From the NCBI GenBank assembly GCA_950295325.1, contig OX485803.1, positions 49,679,554 to 49,739,553 on the forward strand: a stretch of DNA of 60,000 nt. The letters run 5' to 3'. The position numbers and the translations under genes were made by a program. Within the stretch, counting starts at the first letter, position 1. Each line of letters begins with the position of its first letter. The notes under the pieces are model-generated. The model did not search any database and was not told the DNA's origin. It saw nothing but the letters and a program-made list of their open reading frames with translations. This DNA is from Polytrichum commune (lineage: Eukaryota > Streptophyta > Polytrichopsida > Polytrichales > Polytrichaceae). This document shows positions 31,149 to 44,800 of the stretch, piece after piece.

Positions 31149-31300
31149 CTTAGTAGAAAAGTGGGTCTCAACAGAAGAAAAGAAACTCAAAAGCTTAGAA
31201 TTCAAAGGTTTACATTTCTTTGGCATGGTGGACGTACAACTATTGAGCATATTTATTCTTTCACCAACCCAACTACCCACTGAGCGAGCTCAAATTAGTG

Positions 31301-31301
<1 letters not shown>

Positions 31302-31340
<39 letters not shown>
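31302..31340. repeat. TA microsatellite
   Basis: About 19 uninterrupted TA units. Confidence 0.97.
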
Positions 31341-31342
<2 letters not shown>

Positions 31343-33791
31343 TCACAACTTATCATTTTGACCAAGAACTTAACAAGTGTCCTAAACAAGAGTACCTAAA
31401 TGTGTGAACACCTCAACACAACTTGTCAGCTTGGAACAACAAGAAATTTTATTTGCTCTGAGTACATAACATTACTAAGCAGCTACACGATGGTCTCTTT
31501 TCAAAGAAAGAGGTTGCGACTACAAATTTATGATAATTCACATATGCTTGCGGAAAGTTCACAGTTACAACATGAATGCTTCCCATAGTTAAAGGAGGAT
31601 AATGCTCATGTGATACCTAGTCCAACGAAACGCAACCAAAGAGTTTTGTAATGTTATATAAGGTTGTGATACAATCACAAAAATAGTGTGTTGATGGGAG
31701 CCATTTGCTTCAATGTCACTTCAAAGGTCACCATTTGTCCTTCCTAATATGATTACTATCTTATCTCTAAATTGGGATATATATTTTATTTATTTATTTA
31801 TTTATTTTGGGGGGGAGGACCATGCTTTGGAATTTCACATCTTGTTTAATATGGATTTCATCCAACAATATATTCACATCAAAAAAATTATAAAATTATA
31901 GTTTATAAATCACTTATTTTCCTATAAGAAATCCTTAATGGAGGGCCTCATTCCCAATTAAAGTAATGGGCTAATTCCCACTACTTTAAACCTTAAGTGC
32001 TCGCCCACCTCAAATTGAGCTGCCACCTAGACTTCGGAGGGGGTTCGATACCTATTACGTGGAAATATATATACGGCTACATGTTGGAAATGCAATTCAC
32101 TCAAACCATTTTAAACCCTATTCACATGTACACTCAAAAGGGTCACTGAGCTCCAAGCAAGCCCCCCGCTGCCTTAACAATCTTATGCTCTATTCCAGCA
32201 ACAAATTTACCACTTCTTCCTCAAATGAAATGATGCCACATGTCGCCCCCACACTGGCTAAGACCCCACTTGAGTCCTATATGGAAACACCATTCCAGTG
32301 CTAGGTAGTATAGACTGGGGGGCGGCGACTTAGAAAAAAATTAGTTAGAATGATGCGACCAAAGATATGGTGTTTTTTTATTATTTGTACCAAAAAAAAT
32401 TAATTTTTTTAGAGGTAATGTATGATGGATAAATTATTCCATATTGGATTATAACTAGTATAAGGTCCTATATAACACATCCAAATTGGTTTTTCTTAAT
32501 ATAGTATATTATGAAGGATAAATCATCTCCATGTTGATAATGGAGCATTTGTGTGTTGTTTGTGCCATTGAGTGTGTAATGAGCAACATTTTTGAAACCT
32601 AAGATTGAAGTTTAGAATTTATGGTTGTCAGTGCAAAAACAATTGCCATTTGAAACTTAGTGATTCATGATGTCATTCCTTAACAACTTGAGTATAGATG
32701 CATTGGAGTGTCCTCTATGATGGAATTATTTGTAAAGACATGCAATGAGGGACGAAGCCGTGGGGGTTCATCCTTTTTCGAGAATTCTTTTTATTAAGAG
32801 CTCGTTAGCTCGTCGTTTATCTTAGCATGCTTTGAAGGTTGGTGAAACTTTTGGGACCTTGTCTTTCCACTTCTCAAACTTTGAGAGAATTTTAGGATCT
32901 CAAATAGGGGTTGCGCATGGAAGTTGATGCCCTAAATCTTGGATTGGCCTATGCAAGGCTAGTTTGGCCCACCCATCGATAATTGGTTTTTAATAGCATG
33001 ACAACAACAAGCTCTCCATATGTGTAGGTCTGTTGATATATTTATCTATGCAAGAAGGTGACATAATGTATGTAGATTATGGATCCAGTTTTGATAATTT
33101 GTTTTGAGATTTTTAAGTGAGTGTTTTTCGTTGCATGGAGAAGTGCTTATGAATTGAAATGTACTCGATGAATGGTAAAGTGGCATGGACAATTTCAAAT
33201 ATATAGCTAATTGAGTTGACATTTGTTGATCATTAAAAATGTATTTCTTAGTTTTAAAGTTCTAATATTGGCATCAAATTTTGGAGTTATACATGTAATT
33301 CAGTTCAACATAGATGTAATAGTTTTATCCACCTTGATCATATATGATGTATAATATGTTGTAGCACCATAAGGATCAATAATTTTTGCATTAAGAAAAC
33401 TTGGGTGACAGCCTGTTAATTTTCATAAATTTATGGTTTAGGAGTAAACCCATGGTCTCATATACTTTACTTTATGAGTGATTATGATATGCTACAAGCT
33501 TTGCAAATCTATGAAGAAGAAACTTGCCATATATTCGTGTTGAAAATATATCGCAAGTGCATGTTTGCCCAAAATCCTTCAAATGACATAGTTGCCATGA
33601 GCCCTCCCGATTTGTGGCGTTCGTGTTAAGGGGTTAGTGTGGAACATACATGTGTAGTTTTACAGTTGATGATTATTTCAACCTAATCTCACCAAAGTAA
33701 TACAAAGATGTATTAAATTGATACATAAAACATAAAAATCAAAAGACATATTTGAACATAATACTTTATCCAATCTATGAATGGTTTACAA

Positions 33792-33793
<2 letters not shown>

Positions 33794-33845
<52 letters not shown>
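33794..33845 (+). repeat. CT microsatellite
   Basis: About 26 uninterrupted CT units. Confidence 0.97.
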
Positions 33846-33850
<5 letters not shown>

Positions 33851-36800
33851 CATACCTAAGCCCTCATAATATATAGTTGTGAGTACATCTAAAATGGGTA
33901 ATTACCATACAATGTACATAAGGTTGGCTATATCAATAGACTTGATAAATACCTATAGAATATATGGGAAAATGTGAGGGCCATACCTCAACTCCATATC
34001 TTATGTCGGTGAAGCGTGAAGTGGTGAAGCGGTGAGGCGTGACGCAAAGGCGGTAGGTAAGATACATTTTTTGGAGCTTTCTTCTTTGCTCCATAGCATT
34101 CACACAAGGTGTTTCACAAGCGCCAAAGGTTCGACTTGTTCCACTCTCGTGCGGTAAGAGTCGATTTCAAACTCCAACTCCTTGATTTTTTCCTTCCACT
34201 GTCTGTTTTTCGACGACATGCTATTGATTTCCAATGCCCTCCTGAATGTGAGATGTAGAATGATGAAAAGTTACAAAACATGAATGTGAGCGTAGAAAGA
34301 TGAGATGCTAATGATTTTATCAATGCTTCATCTTCTACAAAAATAATGTTATTGGGTCTTGGGATGGAGTGTGTAGTGTATTTGATGCAGAGAAGTATGA
34401 CAACTAGCTCATCTACATTTAAATCAACTATTAGAAGGACTAGGAGAAGACCTTCAAAAAATCTACAACCTACATGTGTTCTCAATGGAGTTGACCGGGG
34501 CACGTGGTGTATATGACGAGTTCAAAAAATGAGACGGAAGGTAGGTACAAGGTGGGGAAGTTGCAGACATCCTATTGACCTTCTTAACCGGGAGGTGAAC
34601 AAAGGTAAGAAGCAAATATTGCCATATCCGATTTCATGGTCTATCTTAATTATTTTAGAAAATTCTCCAAACACTTCAAATTCAAATATGACCACTCGGA
34701 TTTTATTTGGGTTGGTGTAGATAACATACTTTGCACAGTGACTATGTCATTTGATGTAGAGAATGATATTTTTGAGTTTGATCCGGTTGATGTGAACTCT
34801 TTGAACGAGTTTGTTAAAAAATCTACATGAAATTGATATAGCGATATAGGATATTATTTGTGGCCCCATACCCATACCATAAAATGACTCATTTTCTTTC
34901 TAGTGTACAAATTATGAATGATTGGTGTAGAAAATGTTTTCTAAGTTTGTAGGTGTTAATTAATCTATGAAATTCTCTTGCTTCATTCAAAGATATGGTT
35001 TATAAATGAACATTGGATGGTTGAAGTGATAAGCATGTATTAGACTTTTCAAATGCATGAAGATAATGAGTTGACTTTCAATTCAAATTTGGAGGAAGCT
35101 AGGTATTATGCTTTCCTAAACTTTGAATTTGCACATTTTCTTGTTTTTTGGTCTTGTATAGATTTTTGAATGAGTGTGTTCAATTCTCTAAATCTAAAAA
35201 CCTAGTTTTTAAGCCATGAAATTTACAGAATTAGGATTGGTTTGTAATTCATTCTTCATCAATTTTTGTTGTTGCTCTTATTTGTCTTGCTAGTAGTGTC
35301 CAATATGCCAACATTCTATTAATTGCTCATTTGTTATAACAACCTTTTGTAGATGATCGATGGTGCGCTACAACATTTGACAACCTCACCGTGGTAAACT
35401 CGGAAGATTGCGCTTTGCCTTTGGAGGAAGACGTGATGGAATGGTTGGAGACTTTGAAGGTTGTCTGCCTCATGCCAACAATTAGTTATAGTTATTTGTC
35501 ATCATTGGTGTTAAACCTCTCCAAATGTTCTAGTCTTACCATGATATTGTAGTGGATATTAACATGTACCTTGACATGTATTGAAGGGTGCATAGTTATA
35601 ATTTAACCCTTCACATTTTAAATATTTGGTATAAGGTTGAATATGATTGTAAACACAATTAAAGTTAATGTTTTTAATTTTTGTATTTAGCTTTCTTTCA
35701 TTTGAATGCAATCTTTTGTTTTTGGAGTACATGGTTGTGCAAAATTTTATGTCTTATGACAATTGATTGTAGTTCTTGTTTTGTTCTATCCGCATTTACA
35801 ACTTGTGTATATTAGCTTGTATATTTTGTTTTCTCCATGTTTATTTGTAACCTTTTAACTAGTATCCAAGTTCTATTGGTTGTGTTTTGAATGACACTTT
35901 GAATGGTTCAATATTGGTATAACTAATTGAAACCGATTAAATGACAAGATGGATGGTATGGAATGTTTGTTGCTCACATAGTCGATTTTGCAATGGTATA
36001 GTATTTCATCCACTATTTGGTACTTGTATGATTTATGAGAAAAAATATGCTACCAAAATTAGCCTCTCTAAACAATTACAAATAAATATAGGGTGCTAAA
36101 AAATACGTCAAAGTAGCTTTATATCTACAAATAGTGAGGAAAAAAATATTGAGAGGTGCATAAATTTCCCCCCATTAAATACCCCCATTATCGAATGTGG
36201 TTACAAAATGTAAGGGGGTGTGACCCCCCCTAGATGATGACAACACTTAAGGTGCAAAGATTACAAATTCTATCATAGAGCATAATTACATAGACAAGAC
36301 ACAATAAAAAAAAGTTTTTTTCTTGCTTTCAAAGTTGAATTCTATGTGTGTATGCTTATGACATCTATAACACGTGGTATATTGCTGTGGAAACCTGGTG
36401 TTCACAACTATCCTCATTCTTGTTGTGTTGGTTGGATGGACACATGTGAGGTAGTTCCTTCAGGGATGTAGTCATAAGAGCTTGATGTTAAGAGGAAGAA
36501 GATTATGTGTATGTTGTGTGAGATCTTGTATTTTGCTCAACCAATAGAGAAGATTTTGCCCTCATGGGAGTATGTAGATACAATACCTTTGCCATTTCCA
36601 TGATATTTCAACAAATAATAAGGTTTTTATGTCTACACAAAGTAGGCAAATCGTGTTTGTATGTTGCTGCGATGAGCAATTGATGCCCAAACCAGAAAAC
36701 AATTTAGTTATGATAGCATGTTTTCTTTGCTACAATAGAATACAAACAACTTGCATGAAATAGCAAGTTCTAAACAAACCTCACACCCTCTTTTTGTGCA

Positions 36801-36899
36801 CTGGGACACATGTACCGCTTGGACAAGTTATAATTTTCTTTAAGCAAAAAATTGTGCAAGAAAGTATTGCCTTGAAAGAGGGTGACCCCACCCACCCAC

Positions 36900-36903
<4 letters not shown>

Positions 36904-36938
<35 letters not shown>
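36904..36938 (+). repeat. CT microsatellite
   Basis: About 17 uninterrupted CT units. Confidence 0.97.
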
Positions 36939-36942
<4 letters not shown>

Positions 36943-38714
36943 GTAAACATTCACATAACCTACCAACATGGAGGGTGAAAATGTTGAATCTTATGTAGAG
37001 CTCAGGAGTTACTATGTTCAACCGAACAAACATATAAACCAAGGTCAAAAACCTCACATTAGTCCACCAAACTCAAATTAGGATGGATCCACAACAAACC
37101 TAATGGGGTAGGTTTTCTCCTCACCCCGATAGTAAGAACTGGGAAGCAAACTCTCCCTCCACCCTCTAAAAGTTTGTGATTAATTCATCTCAATTGGATC
37201 ACCTCTGATCGACTACGGACCTATGATGCTAAATTGAAGTCAACTATGCAATTTTTATTCAGGTGACCAAATTTGAACTTTTCACCCTACATAAGGATAT
37301 TGATGTTATCTTTTTTCTTTTCTTTTCTTTTCTTTTGGGGGGGGGGGGGGAGAGCAAGGCATTTCTACTACGTAGTGAAGTTAGTCATGCCCTCCAGCTG
37401 CAAGTGAGTGGGCTACTTTATGTTATGGCAAGTTGGCTTCTTGACATGCTCCCCTTCTGCCTGCTGTGGTGTTCTTACTAAGCAAGGCAATTGCCATGCA
37501 TTTGCTTGCATCCAATCTGTATGTAAGTTGGTAAGTAGTCTGACCATGTCTTCTTCTTCTTCTTCAAACACCGTGTTTGTTTGTTGGCACATGAGGAAGG
37601 GAAAGAGATCCGCCCATCAACTCCCCCCCCCCCCAAAGTGTCTCAATAATCCATCCCCAAACAATTCAACCCATACTTCTGGCGCCATTGCCAGTGTTGT
37701 GTCCACTGGAATCGAGAAACTCATGTAAAATACTAATGCACAACAATTTAATTCACTACGTATTCTGGGCGGCGTGTGATGTTATTATAGGGTAGAGCGA
37801 GCACGGAGCTTACTTACACAGCAAATCATTCATGTACTCGTCATAGTTCAGTAAGCACATCTGTGCAGTTTTGGGTAGGATTCGAAGATTTCGAGGCTCT
37901 CAGCGGAAGCAGTGATGGAGTTTGTCGAGTTACGGATGAATGCACGGAGTAGCAGGCACTGGAACAGGAGGGGGATGGATGTACAGTATCATCCACTTGA
38001 TTGGCTTGCGTGCGCCAGGTGGATGGCTGTTTCTACGTCATATTCAAATTGCACAAGAGGGCAGGGCGGGCGGGCAGAAGGAAGGATCCGGGTGAGGGAG
38101 TCAGAGGTGTCAGTCTAAGTTAACTTAGTTGTTGAGCATTGAAGGACGAGCACACCAATTGACCCGAGTCCCTGCAAGCACATGTGTTTCCCATCTACCC
38201 GGTCGACTTTTTATTTGTTTTTTTCCTCCAATAACGGCTCTCAATTTGGATTCGTTGGACTCCTTCACATTGGGATTGTGGGCCTATAACACACACTTCC
38301 ATCTCCATGTACGTTTTTGGGCCGTTGGAGAGTTTGAGATCATGATACGTCCCACCCGGTGAGCGAGCGATTGTGAACCATAAAGATTGTTGTTTCAAGT
38401 CTCCACCGCATTAACACCACTCCATTTTTTCATACTTTGGATTCGAGTCTTAGTGCAAACTCCTTACACGATCCGCATTTTCCCCCTCGTGAGTCCCAAC
38501 CGATGAGATTATTGGATTTTGGAGTTTTTTGGGTCTAGGGACTCTACTGAAACCCCGCCCTCAATGGCATGAAGCATGTAGCGTGAATCGTACGTCCTTT
38601 TACCTCGCAAATCTCCCTTCGTCTTGTTAAAGCTTTGGGAGGGACCTGGCTCAAAGCTGACCAAGACATCTAATAAGCTAAACCATCCCTTTTCCAATCA
38701 CTTCTCTTATTGAA

Positions 38715-39015
38715 ACACGTATATTGGAGTAATACGTGGTTAGATGTGGCTCCAAGAACGGATACCCCCAAAAAGACATGTGCTGCAAAGAGACTGGACT
38801 ACGTGCTCAAAACATGATAACCATTCTAGGCTCATCAATCAACATTATTGGAGACGGGGGACCGATACGACCATTTTAAATGAGCACAAACACCTTCACT
38901 TTCATAACGAACAAGATATTCGTATGAGCTTAAAAAATGATGAGGAAAGTGGTTATGGCCTCGATTCATTCAGACTTGCTAAGCACCTTGTACTAGTGGC
39001 GTGCTCCACATCGTA
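38715..39015 (+). repeat. Dispersed repeat, copy 1 (related to 55.1 kb)
   Basis: It shares AAGAACGGATACCC, CAAAGAGA.TGGAC and ...TGCTCAA.ACAT, then GAGCACAA...CTTCACT, in the same order with a segment at about 55103-55345. It is an old repeat family without coding content. Confidence 0.6.
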
Positions 39016-39239
39016 GGAGACATGGGCTAGTTTGGAGAAGTAACCATTCAAAGACCCATCTACAAAGACCCATCTACCTTAAAGCACCAAGGGCAGGCGG
39101 GGAGGGGTATTTGATCACCAAAGTTGGCCGTTGGACATGGAAGGACTCCATGGACGTTTGAATTCGAACGAACAAAAAGCCTGCACTCTGGACAGACTCC
39201 CTCCGGCTATACAAGTATTCTACAACCCAACACAATACA

Positions 39240-39713
39240 CATACCCGTATATATACATACATACACTCATACACTACGCCGTATAGATATACGGCCGCCT
39301 TGCCTTGCCTTGCCTTGCCACAGGCAGCTAGCAGTCACAGGCCCCGCGCCTTCCTTCTTTGCTGCTCCGCACCGCTAACTTAACTTAATCTGTGTGTGTC
39401 TGTCGACGGACCGACCGATTGATTTCGGCACCCGGTACATTGCATCCGCTGCCCTCCCTGCGCTCCCGGCGACCCGCGACTTGCGCACAACGAGCGCATG
39501 TACACCTCAAAACCCACACCTTTAGGCTGGGAGCTGCGTGCCCGGTGGCTGCGTTGTAGCTGCAGCGGCAAATTGCTTCTGGAAGAGTTCGTTCCGTTGT
39601 AGGGTGGTTCGTGGGCTTGAGAGCTTTGGGGTCATAGGGGGAGAGTATGCAAGACCCCTGTGGAGATTCTGTGCGGGTGTGGAAAGCTCTTGGAGAACGC
39701 TGCAGGTAATAAG
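39240..39713 (+). promoter_or_regulatory. Probable CSLD promoter and leader exon
   Basis: CCGTATATATACATAC near 39246 is a TATA-like site. A GC-richer 430-bp segment follows, with TTGCC repeats at 39300-39318, and ends at AAG|GTAAGC (donor at 39714). A leader intron would then run to TGCAG at 41724. The assignment is inferred from composition and splice sites only. Confidence 0.4.
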
Positions 39714-39950
39714 GTAAGCCTAAAGTCTGAGTTACGCGCATTGATTTAGTTTGTTGCTGTTTTCTATGTGTGTCCTGGTCTTCTGAAGCGGGCTTAATTT
39801 AGCTCGGAGGCTCCGGGTTTCCCTCGATCACGTCCACTTGGTTTGGTGATGAGTAGGTGCAGCTTTTGTGGTTTTTGGGCTGCTGTCATCATCCCGGGTC
39901 ATGTCCTACCCTCTGTTTTCTGCCATGACGAAACCCATGGTGAACTGCAG

Positions 39951-39954
<4 letters not shown>

Positions 39955-39994
<40 letters not shown>

Positions 39995-40012
39995 ACACAC
40001 ACACACACACAC
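39955..40012 (+). repeat. GA then AC microsatellite in CSLD leader intron
   Basis: About 18 GA units are followed by about 11 AC units. Confidence 0.95.
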
Positions 40013-40424
40013 ATTCACACATTTTGGGTTTCTTGTGATGATCAGCGTTTGGAGGTGAGAGATGTGTCGGTGATGTTAAGGTGAAGTGATCGAGCAGCAC
40101 GTTGAGGTGTTGTAAGTTTGCTTTAGCTGAGTGCATTGCCGATCTCATTGAGGAAAAGGTTTTGGTAGTGCGGCTTCGAAGCTCAGGCTATGTATTGATC
40201 TTTACAGGAAGGATGAATGTTCTTCAGTTCTCTGCGGTAGGCCTTGTGCCAGTTGTTGTCCAGTCTCCTTGCTCATGGGTACAATGCAGCAGCGCAGCCC
40301 TAGAGCGAGCACGTGTGAGGTTTTGGAAGTGCTTGCTTCGTAGCTGAACTCTGGGTGTCTCTGTAGCAAACTGCATGGGATTATGTGATTGCCATTACCT
40401 TGCCTTGCCTCCTCTGCCATTCAT

Positions 40425-41830
40425 TGTTGCTACTTTTGGCTCGTGATGAACGTGGCGAAGTAGCCCTCGATTGGAACCCTCGGCCAAGTTCGGAGTTTGC
40501 TTTGAAGCTGCTCGTGGTGATTGTGATGCTCTATATGTGTGGACATTGTGAAAATCGTAACTTCCTTCGGTGTTCTCGTGTCGGTTTGTTCTCGCTCATG
40601 AGCGATGCAGCGCAGCCCTGCGATGTTTTGGTAGTGCTGCAGTTTGCAGCTTGCCTTGTAGCCCTCTGTGTATTCTGTACCGCATTTCATTGCTTTTTGT
40701 GTGGGCTTATGTGGTAGCCTTTGCGGTCGCCTCCTTTGCTCGAATGTTGCTACTCCTGGACGTAGCCCTCGATTGGAAACTTCCGCCTTCAGAGCTGGCT
40801 TCAAAGCTCTTGTTGATACATTGCATTTGCTTCCTCCTCTCTTCTGAGTCGCAAAGCTCTGGGTAATGGAGGGGTACCCTCGAGAATGTTAGCTGCAGTT
40901 TGTTGATGTTAAGAGAGGTGACGAGAGAGATGATAATCATCGACTATGGTGTCGCCGGCGCAGACTTGATTGCTTTTGCGGGTTTATGCCTCCTCTGCTC
41001 GATTATTGCTACTCCTGGCTCTTGATGGATGTAGCGAAGCAACCCTCAATTAAAGCCGTCAGCTTGCTTCCTACGAAGCTCCTGGCGATTGTTCTCTACT
41101 TGCATTCGCTTCCTCCTCTGTTCTGTGTTGCAAAGCTCTGGGAAATACAGGATGTCGAGAATAGCTCCAAAATAACTGCAGTTCTTCGATGCTAGAGAAG
41201 TAGCTGGAGAGACGATAATCATCGACTATGGCGTCGTCGGCGCAGACTTCATTGCTTTTGTGGGATTATGTGGTCATGCCCATTATGGTAACTTGCTCGA
41301 ATGTTGCTACTCCTGGGTCCTGATGAATGTGACGAAGTAGCCATCGATTAAAATCCTCAGCTCGCTTGCTTCGAAGCTCATGGTGATTGTTAACCACTCA
41401 CATTCGCATCCTCTTCTGGTCTGAGTTGCAATGGTTCTGGGTAATGCAGGATTACCCTCGAAAATAGTCCCAGAGTAGCTCTAGTTCTTGGATGTATAGA
41501 GAGGTAGGAGAGAAGATAGTCAACTATGGGGTAATGTGGTGTTCATAATGCTAACTTTCTCGAACGTTGCTACTCCTGGATTCTGATGAATGTGGCGGAG
41601 TATATATTCCTTGATTACAACCCTCAGCCTTGCTTACTTCGAAGCTTGTGATGATCATTCTCTACTTGCATTTCACATCCACTTCTTTAAACTGATTTGC
41701 AATGGTTCTGGGTATAAAATGCAGGATTTACCTTCGAGATCAAAAGCTGCAATTCTTTGATGTTGGAGAGGTAGTCCGAAAATCAACCCAGAATGGCGTC
41801 ACCGGCGTCATCGCTCTCAATACCAGGAGG
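40425..41830 (+). repeat. Five diverged tandem units that include the CSLD start codon
   Basis: The marker TGCTACTCCTGG (or TGCTACTTTT) falls at about 40428, 40747, 41008, 41304 and 41567. Each unit continues with GTAGC..A...GATT, TTGCATTCGCTTCCTCC and GCAA.G.TCTGGGTAAT-GCAGGAT. Three of the earlier units end in copies of the CSLD start: ATGGTGTCGCCGGCG (40946), ATGGCGTCGTCGGCG (41228) and ATGGGG (41526). The true start is ATGGCGTCACCGGCG at 41793. The unit period is 260-320 bp. Confidence 0.85.
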
Positions 41831-44800
41831 CAGATCGTTCCGGAACTACTCCATACCTCGGAGCAACGCGAGCCCACGCCCTGAGAAGTCAAGCTCGCCA
41901 TTATCAACCGGACAGACAACACGGCGAACATCAAGCGGTCGCTACATCTCACTGTCACGAGATGACAGCGAGATGGGAGGCGAGGTGAGCTCAGAATTCG
42001 CATACACGGTGCAGATCCCTGCCACCCCAGACTTCCAGACAATGATGTCTTCAACTCCAACAGTTCGGCCCATGGATCCAGGGATCGCAACCAAAGCAGA
42101 ACAACAATTCGTGTCCAGTACCATCTTCACGGGCGGGTTCAACAGCGTCACCCGTGGGCACGTGATGGAGAAGATGATGGAAACTGAAGCAACACATCCA
42201 CAGCTTGCTTGTGCTCGGGGCACCAATTGCAGTGTGGATGGGTGCGATGGTAAATCATTGCGTGACGAAAGGGGCGATGACATGCTTCCCTGTGAATGTG
42301 GTTTCAGAATTTGCAGAGATTGTTACATTGATGCGCTTCAATCTACTGGAAAGTGCCCTGGATGCAAGGAGGATTTCAAAAGCAGTGATGAAAGCCCAAG
42401 GAATCCAAGTTTTCGTGCTTTGCCTTCCATTGGGGCTAACAATCCCAAGGTGGAGCGGAGGTTGTCTTTGCTGAAGACGAATAAGCCTGGGTTGTTGATG
42501 CATAATTCTTCGTTCGATTTTGACCACTCAAGGTGGTTGTATGAGACCAAGGGGACTTATGGGTATGGGAATGCATTGTGGCCGAAAGACGATGGATATG
42601 CTGGTGGGACGAATTCAGGCATGGGCGCTCCCCCGAATTTCAATGACAAGTCCAAGAAGCCGCTCTCAAGGAAAGTCAGCATCTCGGCGGGTATTCTGAG
42701 CCCATACAGGTAAGAATTAGCAAATTATTTTTCAGGTGAATTCACCCCATTTCGAATAACGCAAGGATACATTCTTCTGAGCCTTGCATACAGGATTAGT
42801 TCGATGTCAAGGTGCAAGTTCAAGTAGGGAGTTGAAGCTCAGTTCATCGAAGTACTACTACATCTTGTGATTCCTATGATCAGCTGAAATGTTCGACACT
42901 CACCTGCATAGAGGTTATGAGTTCGAAGTGAATCATGTTAGATTCAGTCAGAGTGACTCAACCCAACTCAACCAGTTTTCGGCTGAGTTGGGTCACACCG
43001 ATCAGAATTTGGATGCTTATTCCTGACGTCATATTGGTCACCTGCACTTCGCTTGCATTAAATTCTACGAATTCTTACATGCAAGTTTTGACCGAAGATT
43101 AAGTGCTTTCAGATTTTCTTCAGGTTTTCCATCTTGTTCTGATCAGCGCAAGCATGCATTCACCTGCATTTTCATTCTACTGACCCCTGCATACAAGAGA
43201 ATTACATCTTAGGCTTCCCACGATCAGCTGAAATGATCGATACATACCTACCTGCATTGCATCCTACCAATTTTCGTAGACAGAGGTTAGTTCGCAGTGA
43301 ATCATGTCTGATTCAGTAACACTGCGTGAGCCCATGTCACTCAAATTGGATTGAAGAATGGCATTTAGGATCCTGAGTTGACAGCAGCCTGAAGCTGTTT
43401 CTGATTGGGATAGTTATTCTTGTCCTCATCCTAATGTGTTTCGCCTTCATTGTATTCTACGCATTCCTTACATACAGGGTTAACCGGAGATAGAGTGCTT
43501 GTAAAGAATTGAGAATCAATCCGAGAATGTGACGAATTCAGCTCAATCGAGATGTGCAATCGGGTCAAACATCGAAAGAGAAGTTCTGAATTGTAGTGCA
43601 GGCAATGTTGTCGACATGATGGCGTTGGATGTTGGGGTTGATTGATTGATTGATTGATTGAATGGCAGGTTGTTGGTGTTGATTCGGATGGTGGTGCTGG
43701 TTCTCTTCCTAATCTGGCGTGTTCGACACAACAATCCTGACGCAATGTGGTTATGGGGGATGTCGGTGGTGTGCGAAATCTGGTTTGCATTCTCCTGGGT
43801 GCTCGACCAGCTTCCGAAACTCTTTCCCATCAACCGCATGACCGACCTCAGCGTTCTCAAGGAAAAGTTTGAGATGCCGTCCCCAGACAACCCCGACGGA
43901 CGATCTGACCTTCCGGGGATCGATGTGTTTGTTTCCTCCGCCGATCCCGAGAAAGAGCCACCCCTCACCACAGGAAACACCATTCTGTCAATCCTCGCTG
44001 TCGACTATCCTCTTGAGAAGCTGTCTTGCTACTTATCCGACGACGGGGGCGCGCTTCTCTCCTTCGAGGCGTTAGCGGAGGCGGCGAGTTTCGCACGAAT
44101 CTGGGTGCCGTTCTGTCGGAAGCACAACATCGAGCCCCGTAACCCGGAGACGTATTTCCTGTTGAAGGGAGACCCTACGAAGAATAAGCTGCGCTCGGAC
44201 TTCGTGAAGGACCGACGAAGGGTGAAGCGTGAGTACGACGAGTATAAGGTGCGCATCAATGGACTTCCCGATGCTATTCGCCGACGGTCAGATGCGTATA
44301 ATGCCCATGAGGAAATTCGAGCGAAGCGGTTGCAGCTTGAGGCAGGAGTTGATCCTTCGGAGCCCCTCAAAATACCCAAGGCTACTTGGATGGCAGATGG
44401 GACGCATTGGCCTGGCACTTGGACAAATTCAGGCAAAGAGCATGGCCGCGGCGACCACGCTGGCATCATTCAAGTACTAAATCCTCGCAGTCTTCACAAT
44501 CTTCGCATTCTTGCAAATTCTTGCATGTTCTTGAACCCTGCGATTTCTCTATGAGCATTGTTAACACTATAAAAATTAAGACCATTCTTAAACATTCTCT
44601 GCATTCACCGGCGTCGTCGAGACTTCTGACACTCAGATTTCAGATTCAATCCTAGGGTTTAGCTGTAGAATCTCGAGTGGTGAAAATAAGTGTATTAATC
44701 GATGCCGACTGGTATGTGATGAATTGCAGGTGATGCTAGCTCCCCCAACGCACGAGCCGCTCATGGGAAGTGCGGACGAGGAGAATTTAATTGACACCAC

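Larger units (their letters stand above)
31149..38700. other. AT-rich gene desert with microsatellites
   Basis: No gene is supported. Long simple repeats are TA (31302-31340), CT (33794-33845), CT (36904-36938) and TTTTC plus a G run (about 37311-37351). Several short frames occur, none with recognisable motifs. Confidence 0.5.
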
